Source: Nonomuraea aurantiaca (GTDB lineage Bacteria > Actinomycetota > Actinomycetes > Streptosporangiales > Streptosporangiaceae). From it: DNA of 64,000 nucleotides. Location of the stretch: positions 62,001 through 126,000 of the forward strand of contig NZ_JAIWNB010000017.1 of NCBI RefSeq assembly GCF_020215705.1, given 5' to 3'. A program made the position numbers and the translations under genes. A model generated the notes under the pieces. It saw nothing but the letters and a program-made list of their open reading frames with translations. It made no database searches and was not told the DNA's origin. Shown here one piece after another: positions 59,333 to 64,000 of the stretch (position 1 is its first letter; each line of letters starts with the position of its first letter).

Positions 59333-59418
59333 CCGCACGCACTGGTCGCGAATTGACGTGTCATGCACCTCGAGGCGGGCGTACGTCAGCTCGTCCAGCC
59401 GGTCGCGAGGGCGGTCGC

Positions 59419-60039
59419 CTACTCGAAGAGGGACGGGTCTCCCGTGCCGCGGCGAAGAATCTCGGGCTCACCCTGCGAGAAGTCGACGACGGTGGTCGGG
59501 GTGGCGCCGCACTCGCCGGAGTCGATGACGGCGTCCACCAGGTGGTCGAGCCGCTCCTTGATCTCCCAGCCCTGCGTCGCGGGTTCGGTCTCGTCGGGCA
59601 GCAGGAGGGTGCTCGACAGCAGCGGTTCGCCGAGCTCGGCCAGCAGCGCCTGGGTGACGACATGATCAGGGATCCGGACGCCGACCGTCTTCTTCCGGGG
59701 ATGCAGCAACCGCCGCGGCACCTCCTTGGTCGCGGGCAGGATGAACGTGTAGCCACCCGGAGTCGCCGCCTTGACCAACCGGAACACCGCATTGCTCACA
59801 TGAACGAACTGACCGAACTGCGCGAAGTCCCTGCAGAGCAGCGTGAAGTGATGATCGCTGCCGAGGCTGCGGATCTCCCTGATCCGATCGAGGCCCTCCT
59901 TGTTGCCCAGGCGGCACCCCAGCGCGTAGCAGGAGTCCGTCGGGTACGCGATCAGCCCGTCCGCGTATAAAGACTCGACGACCTGGCTGATCAGGCGGGG
60001 CTGGGGGTTGTCCGGATGCAGAGCGAAATACTTGGCCAC
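59419..60039 (-). CDS. YrdC/Sua5-type (YciO-like) protein
   Basis: 206 residues from GTG 60039. SUA5/YciO/YrdC motifs: LIAYPTDSCYALGCRLGNKE, DRIREIRSLGSDHHFTLLCR, GGYTFILPATKEVPRRLLHP, RKKTVGVRIPDH and STLLLPDE. The KxR-TxGxR-type nucleotide pocket is present. The YciO group binds RNA/ATP but its role is less sure than that of TsaC/Sua5, which makes threonylcarbamoyl-AMP for tRNA t6A. The genome should also have a main Sua5, so YciO is the safer label. Confidence 0.88.
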   Translation of the reverse strand: MAKYFALHPDNPQPRLISQVVESLYADGLIAYPTDSCYALGCRLGNKEGLDRIREIRSLGSDHHFTLLCRDFAQFGQFVHVSNAVFRLVKAATPGGYTFILPATKEVPRRLLHPRKKTVGVRIPDHVVTQALLAELGEPLLSSTLLLPDETEPATQGWEIKERLDHLVDAVIDSGECGATPTTVVDFSQGEPEILRRGTGDPSLFE

Positions 60040-60676
60040 ACCTCGGATCTTAGAAGCGGCCACCCCATCGCATGACACGCGCCCCCTGGGCTCCAGGCCG
60101 CCGTGCGGCGCGAGGCCGCCGGAATGGGCACTGGTCGAGCAGGATCACAGGACCGGCCGGCTTCACTGACCACGCCCATTCATCGAGGATGCCGGGGTGC
60201 GAGGGGGAGTGCCCTCCCCCTCGTCGGCCGTCCGGGTGGCCCGGGCGGCCAAGCTCGCGGAGGTGGAGTTGGCCGCCCTGTGGTGAGGGCCGTCGCGGAG
60301 AGGTGCCGCAAGGTGTCCGCCGAACGCGGGACCCACCCCTGATCCAGGCGATCCTGAAAAGGGCTCAGCGACGAATCCAGTAAATATTCACTCGTTATCA
60401 AGACGCCTAAGTTGTTTCTGTCCGGCGCTTGATGTGGCTCCGGGTCGGCAAGCGCTGATTCCATTTTATGTTCAGTATTTGTCAAGAGCGCATCCAAGCG
60501 TTTCAGCCGCGAGCGGCGACGTGATGCAGCGAATCGACGCCGGATCTGCCCTTGTGAAAGCTCTGTGGCGTTGCTCACATGCCGAATGTGTATTTCTACG
60601 CAGAACGACCACTACCGTCTTCCATACGGTCTGCAGTGGCCAATCAGTCACAAGAACCAGTCAAGAAGGAAAGGCA
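60040..60676. other. Long gap upstream of the CHRD protein gene
   Basis: About 640 bp. The left half (60080-60330) is GC-rich with no convincing frame. The right half (60370-60660) is clearly more A/T-rich than the rest of the window (e.g. around CAGTAAATATTCACTC and TTTTATGTTCAGTATT) and includes CACAT-GCCGA-ATGTG near 60577, a small hairpin. It probably contains the promoter and a long 5' leader of the CHRD gene. Confidence 0.5.
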
Positions 60677-61276
60677 ATGATGAATACGTTAAAGCAGGCG
60701 GGCAACGGGCGAATCTCGTGGCGGCGCGTCATTGGCGGCGCGGCGGCGGCGGGAGCGGTCGCGGTGGTGGCCGCCACGGCGTTGACCGCCGCTCCCGCGG
60801 CCGCCGCACCGGAGTGGCGGTTGCCCCACCCCGCCGAGGCGAGCACGGTCCTCGTCGCGCACAGCCGCGCTCCCATGGCCGGCGCGTCCAGGAAGTACTA
60901 CTTCGCCGCCGGCCTCCTCGGCAGGAATGAGGTGCGCGAAGCGGGCAAGAAGGTCAACGACCCGGACGGCGTGGCCGTTGCCAAGTTCCGTATCAACGGC
61001 AACCGCTTCTACTACTTCGTCCAGTGGAGGAGGACCGGCAAGCCCACCAACTTCCACATCCACCGGGGCAAGGCGGGCGTGAACGGCCCCGTGGTGATCG
61101 ACCTGCTGTCCCAGGGCACGATTCGCGGCAACACCAGCTTCGGTTCCGTCCGCGTCAAGAGCAGCCTGCTCAGGGACATCAAGAAGCACCCCAAGAACTG
61201 GTACGCCAACTTGCACACCGCCCAGTTCCCCGACGGCGCGGTCCGCGGCCAGCTCCACAATGGCGCCCACTGGTAA
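60677..61276 (+). CDS. Secreted CHRD-domain protein
   Basis: 199 residues from ATG 60677 (or 60680), RBS AAGGAAAGG. Signal peptide with twin-Arg-like WRR, hydrophobic GGAAAAGAVAVVAATALTAA and PAAAA cleavage region. The mature part has the CHRD fold: FHIHRGKAGVNGPVVIDLL and NWYANLHTAQFPDGAVRGQL, seen in chordin and many bacterial secreted proteins. The KYYFAAGLLGRNEV start is the first strand. Role is unknown; it is preceded by an unusually A/T-rich region. Confidence 0.85.
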   Translation: MMNTLKQAGNGRISWRRVIGGAAAAGAVAVVAATALTAAPAAAAPEWRLPHPAEASTVLVAHSRAPMAGASRKYYFAAGLLGRNEVREAGKKVNDPDGVAVAKFRINGNRFYYFVQWRRTGKPTNFHIHRGKAGVNGPVVIDLLSQGTIRGNTSFGSVRVKSSLLRDIKKHPKNWYANLHTAQFPDGAVRGQLHNGAHW

Positions 61277-61420
61277 ATCGCTCTCTACGGCGAGGCATTT
61301 CACCAGAGGTGGAATGCCCCGCCCGGCGGCCGGCGGCCCGCACGTCGATCGGCAAGCAGTGGCCGGTGCGCCGGGACGTGGACGGCGGCGGCGTACTCGT
61401 GGGTCAGGCGGCGACCTTAT

Positions 61421-61540
61421 GACCGCCGCCGCGGGCACGCGAATCCGGATCTCGCCCGGCCCGGCCTCGGGAACCGGCAGCTCCAGAGCCCGCAGCACCT
61501 CCGGCCCGCCGAACTCCGTCAGCCCCACAGCCCCCTGCAA
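61421..61540 (-). pseudogene. N-terminal stump of an MDR quinone oxidoreductase
   Basis: About 40 codons (GAVGLTEFGGPEVLRALELP, VPEAGPGEIRIRVPAAAV) match the beginning of zinc-free MDR oxidoreductases; after AAAV the family sequence stops. The start would be a TTG at 61540. It is divergent from the MmyB-type regulator gene, a common arrangement in which that regulator controls an oxidoreductase; here the enzyme gene is cut. Confidence 0.65.
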
Positions 61541-61650
61541 GATCTCCGGCGTACGTCTTCGTACGATGCATGCAACCGCTACCGGTCACAGAGCGTGAGA
61601 GGTGCTGGCAGGGACCCCCACCTGCGGCGGGATGTGCCTACCCTGGCGGT

Positions 61651-62535
61651 ATGGACAACCGGGACAAAATCAGCGCATTCCTCCGCTCCCGGCGAGACAA
61701 GATCACACCCGAGCAGGCGGGACTGCCGGTGTACGGCCAGCGGCGGGTCCCCGGCCTGCGCCGGGGCGAGATCGCGATGCTCGCCGGGGTGAGCGTGGAG
61801 TACTACACGCGCCTGGAGCGCGGCAACCTCAGGGGCGTCTCCGACAGCGTGCTGAACGCCCTCGCCCAGGCCCTGCGCCTGGACGACATCGAGCGCATGC
61901 ACCTGTACGACCTCGCCCGCGCCGCAGGGCCCGCGCCCCATGGGCAGGCGAGGCAGCGGGAGAGCCGGCCGGTGCTGCGGCCGAGCATGGCGCGGATCAT
62001 CGAGGGCATGCCGCAGCTGCCGGCATTCGTGAAGAACGACCGCCTGGACACCCTGGCCGCCAACCCGCTGGGCCGGGCGCTGTTCTCGCCGATGTACGCC
62101 GATCCGACGTGCCAGGCGAACAGCGCCCGGTTCGCCTTCCTCAACCCCGAAGCCCGGCAGTTCTACGTCGATTGGAAGCGTGTCGCCCACGGCGCCGTCG
62201 GCGTGCTGCGCATCGCGGCGGGAAAGAACCCCTACGACCGGGAGCTGTCGAACCTGATCGGTGAGCTGTGCACCCGCAGTGACGCCTTCCGGGTGCTGTG
62301 GGGCTCCCACGACGTGCATGTCTTCCGCGAGGGCACCAAGCGCCTGCGCCACCCGGTCGTCGGCGAGCTGGAACTCGAACACGAGAGTCTGGCCCTGCCG
62401 GACGAGAACGGGTTGAGCGTGGTCGTCTACAGCGCACCGCCGGGAAGCGCCGCGGAGGACGGTCTGAAGCTGCTCGCCAGCTGGTCCGCCACCGCAGGTC
62501 AGGAGCAGGACGCTGACACCCCGTCGACGCACTAG
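61651..62535 (+). CDS. XRE regulator with MmyB-like ligand domain
   Basis: 294 residues from ATG 61651. N-terminal HTH: QRRVPGLRRGEIAMLAGVSV, EYYTRLERGNLRGVSDSVLN. C-terminal MmyB-like domain: NDRLDTLAANPLGRALFSPM, VAHGAVGVLRIAAGKNPYDR. These domains bind fatty-acid-like ligands in some members. TACCCT, six bases before the ATG, looks like a -10 box, which suggests a leaderless mRNA. The divergent oxidoreductase stump was its likely target. Confidence 0.93.
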   Translation: MDNRDKISAFLRSRRDKITPEQAGLPVYGQRRVPGLRRGEIAMLAGVSVEYYTRLERGNLRGVSDSVLNALAQALRLDDIERMHLYDLARAAGPAPHGQARQRESRPVLRPSMARIIEGMPQLPAFVKNDRLDTLAANPLGRALFSPMYADPTCQANSARFAFLNPEARQFYVDWKRVAHGAVGVLRIAAGKNPYDRELSNLIGELCTRSDAFRVLWGSHDVHVFREGTKRLRHPVVGELELEHESLALPDENGLSVVVYSAPPGSAAEDGLKLLASWSATAGQEQDADTPSTH

Positions 62536-62596
62536 CATGCGCAAGGACGAAGCCGGGTCCACCGGCCTGACTGACTGCTTGCCGAGGAGTGGCGGG

Positions 62597-63043
62597 ATGT
62601 TCGAGAAGTTCAGCGACCGAGCTCGACGTATCATCGTCCTGTCCCAGGAGGAGGCCAGGGCGCTCAACCACGACTCCATCGGGACCGAGCACGTTCTTCT
62701 CGGTCTGATCCGTGAGGGTGAGGGTGTGGGCGCCCAGGTTCTCACGAACCTGGGCCTCAGCCTTGAGGATGTGCGCCGGCAGGTCGAGGAGAGCCGGGGC
62801 CGAGGCCGGTCCGCTACGTCGGGCTACCTTGCGTTCACGCCGGCGGCCAACGAAGTGCTCCAGGCGGCGAACCAGGAGTCCTTGCGCCGCGGTCTTGACT
62901 ACATCGGCACCGAACACCTCCTGCTCGGGCTCATCCGCGACGGCGAGAGTCTGGCGGCCCAGGTGCTGGTCAAGCTCGGCGCCGACCTCGACCAGGTCGG
63001 GCGGACCACGGACGAACTCCTCCAGCGATACCTGGCCAGATAG
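62597..63043 (+). CDS. Stand-alone Clp N-domain protein (ClpC-N only)
   Basis: 148 residues from ATG 62597. Two Clp-N repeats: FEKFSDRARRIIVLSQEEAR with DSIGTEHVLLGLIREGEGVG, and FTPAANEVLQAANQESLRRG with YIGTEHLLLGLIRDGESLAA. This is nearly the exact N-terminal domain of ClpC, but no linker or AAA+ modules follow; the gene stops after LLQRYLAR. Such proteins may act as adaptor or anti-adaptor that competes for ClpC partners. It is 61 nt downstream of the XRE gene. Confidence 0.9.
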   Translation: MFEKFSDRARRIIVLSQEEARALNHDSIGTEHVLLGLIREGEGVGAQVLTNLGLSLEDVRRQVEESRGRGRSATSGYLAFTPAANEVLQAANQESLRRGLDYIGTEHLLLGLIRDGESLAAQVLVKLGADLDQVGRTTDELLQRYLAR

Positions 63044-63056
63044 CCGCTCGGGAGCG

Positions 63057-64000
63057 TCAGCCAAGACCGATCAGGGGCTCGATGCGCTCCCACGCGGGAG
63101 GCTCCGGCCACCCGGCCGCCGCGTCCGGGCCCGCGGGCCCCAGGCCGAGCACCGCGCAGGCCAGCAGGTGCTCGCCGGGCGGCAGATCGCCCATCAGCGT
63201 GGGGATCGTGGTGCGCGCCGCGAGCACGTTCGTGCCGGGCAGGGCCGTGACCAGCTCGCCCTCCCGCCCGCCGGTCAGGTCCTCGATCACGCACAGACCG
63301 TGGGGCGAGTCCAGCCGGGCCCGGCCGGAACCGGTGTCGACCCGGACGGGCGGCCGGTCGCGGTCGACCGCGAAGGCGCCCTCGGCCGTGCGCAGCGCCC
63401 GCCCGGTCCTGATCCGGTGCACCCGTACGTGCCACGGCGGCAGCGCCACCAGCCAGGTCTCGATCTCCACGTCCGCCCAGGGCGTCCAGTGGGAGTGCAG
63501 CACACCGTCGGCGGCGGAGACCTGATCCGGCAGCTCGCAGGGCCGCCAGTGCTCGCCGTCCTCGCTGAGCGCCAGCGTGCTGTCGAAGGCGCCCTGCTCC
63601 AGCTTCAGCGTCCCGGCGGGCACGCTGAAGCCGAACCGCGTGGAGTAGGCGAACTTGGCGTACTTGGCCGCCCCGTGCCGCGCCCACGGGTTGCGCTGCC
63701 CCGCGCTGAGCAGCACCACGTGCCGTCCCTCCTCGCAGCGCATCAGCGCCACGCCCGCCTCCGGCTGGGTGCTGACCTCGGGCAGCGGGGGAGCGTCGGC
63801 CTCCTTGGCGGTCCAGAACGGGTGCTCGGCGGGCAGGGCGAGCGGCAGGTACGCCTTCATGGCCCAGTACGGCGAGCCGGGCGCGTTGTACTGCTCGGCC
63901 ATGTGCGGCTGGGGATAGCCGTAGCCGATGGTGAGCAACCCCGCGGCGTCGCGGATGGGCCGGCTGTCCCACCAGCGCAGGTTCCGCAGCAGATGCCCCT
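63057..64000 (-). CDS. DUF2264 domain protein, partial (5' end outside the window)
   Basis: About 314 C-terminal residues are present; the frame is open to the right edge (HLLRNLRWWDSRPIRDAAG near the edge). LLTIGYGYPQPHMAEQYNAP, GSPYWAMKAYLPLALPAEHP and FAYSTRFGFSVP are typical of DUF2264 proteins, which resemble heparinase/glycosidase-type (alpha/alpha) enzymes and often sit in polysaccharide-use loci. The stop is at 63057. The protein is likely 600-650 residues in full. Confidence 0.85.
   Translation of the reverse strand, partial: GHLLRNLRWWDSRPIRDAAGLLTIGYGYPQPHMAEQYNAPGSPYWAMKAYLPLALPAEHPFWTAKEADAPPLPEVSTQPEAGVALMRCEEGRHVVLLSAGQRNPWARHGAAKYAKFAYSTRFGFSVPAGTLKLEQGAFDSTLALSEDGEHWRPCELPDQVSAADGVLHSHWTPWADVEIETWLVALPPWHVRVHRIRTGRALRTAEGAFAVDRDRPPVRVDTGSGRARLDSPHGLCVIEDLTGGREGELVTALPGTNVLAARTTIPTLMGDLPPGEHLLACAVLGLGPAGPDAAAGWPEPPAWERIEPLIGLG

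Noticed and set aside
60180..60578. 132-codon minus-strand frame in the gap before the CHRD gene
   Set aside because: No family sequence, proline/arginine-rich end, spans a sharp change in base composition, no RBS; not kept as a gene.
1..64000. CRISPR arrays, tRNA, rRNA, intact insertion sequences
   Set aside because: I looked for repeated spacers, cloverleaf-like segments and transposase motifs and saw none; a tRNA scan was not possible here.

Overview
The window is high-GC DNA with actinomycete-type genes: ATGA/GTGA stop-start overlaps, frequent GTG starts, many TetR/LacI/GntR/PadR regulators, an F420-type oxidoreductase, a SARP regulator and a DevR-like gene remnant. I infer a filamentous actinobacterium, possibly of the Streptosporangiales, but the sequence alone does not fix the genus. 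I see no rRNA, tRNA, CRISPR array or intact insertion sequence.

Layout. 1-7.9 kb: small transport and stress genes (fluoride channel tail, TSUP permease, ChrB-like/DUF1232 pair, ArsB/NhaD-type permease with a CBS protein, hemerythrin, and a tightly overlapping lipoprotein / Nramp-like / PRC-barrel operon). 8-10.7 kb: a TetR-controlled LLM oxidoreductase and an alpha/beta-hydrolase, with three copies of a GGAAC-n3-GTTCC-type operator. 10.7-16.7 kb: a minus-strand cluster of signal peptidase, SARP regulator, 64-residue six-cysteine peptide, membrane thioredoxin-like protein and ABC exporter. It looks like a dedicated system for making and exporting a disulfide-rich peptide and is the most interesting part of the window. 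16.7-31.6 kb: accessory genes (SDR, MDR, TetR, LacI, MFS, carboxylesterase) mixed with many gene remnants.

31.6-36.4 kb: a PadR-sulfatase operon, arginine deiminase and a MarC protein. 36.4-37.2 kb: remains of a sugar ABC transporter and a hydroxypyruvate isomerase. 37.2-46.0 kb: a CYP51/CYP123 locus (CMD protein, hydroxyisobutyrate-dehydrogenase-like protein, SDR, ALDH, NTF2-like protein, ferredoxin, CYP51, SDR, CYP123, TetR). Its content parallels the Mycobacterium tuberculosis cyp51 neighbourhood (Rv0762c-Rv0771). A long operator-like sequence is shared by the two promoters of the locus. 46.0-54.9 kb: a GntR-regulated sugar-acid/polysaccharide locus (ABC transporter, D-galactonate and D-mannonate dehydratases, Tat-exported PL8 lyase). 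55-64 kb: small accessory genes including a degenerate tyrosine recombinase, TetR/azoreductase pair, YrdC/Sua5 protein, CHRD secreted protein, MmyB-type XRE regulator, stand-alone Clp N-domain protein and a partial DUF2264 protein.

A recurrent feature is precise gene truncation: at least a dozen fragments end abruptly next to unrelated sequence (ABC ATPase, PPOX-DevR, methyltransferase, ricin domain, CocE, TetR, MFS/GH3, ABC permeases, Hyi, TetR/NmrA, MDR). This suggests active deletion in an accessory chromosome arm. Functions were assigned by reading motifs and recalling family sequences; no searches were run.
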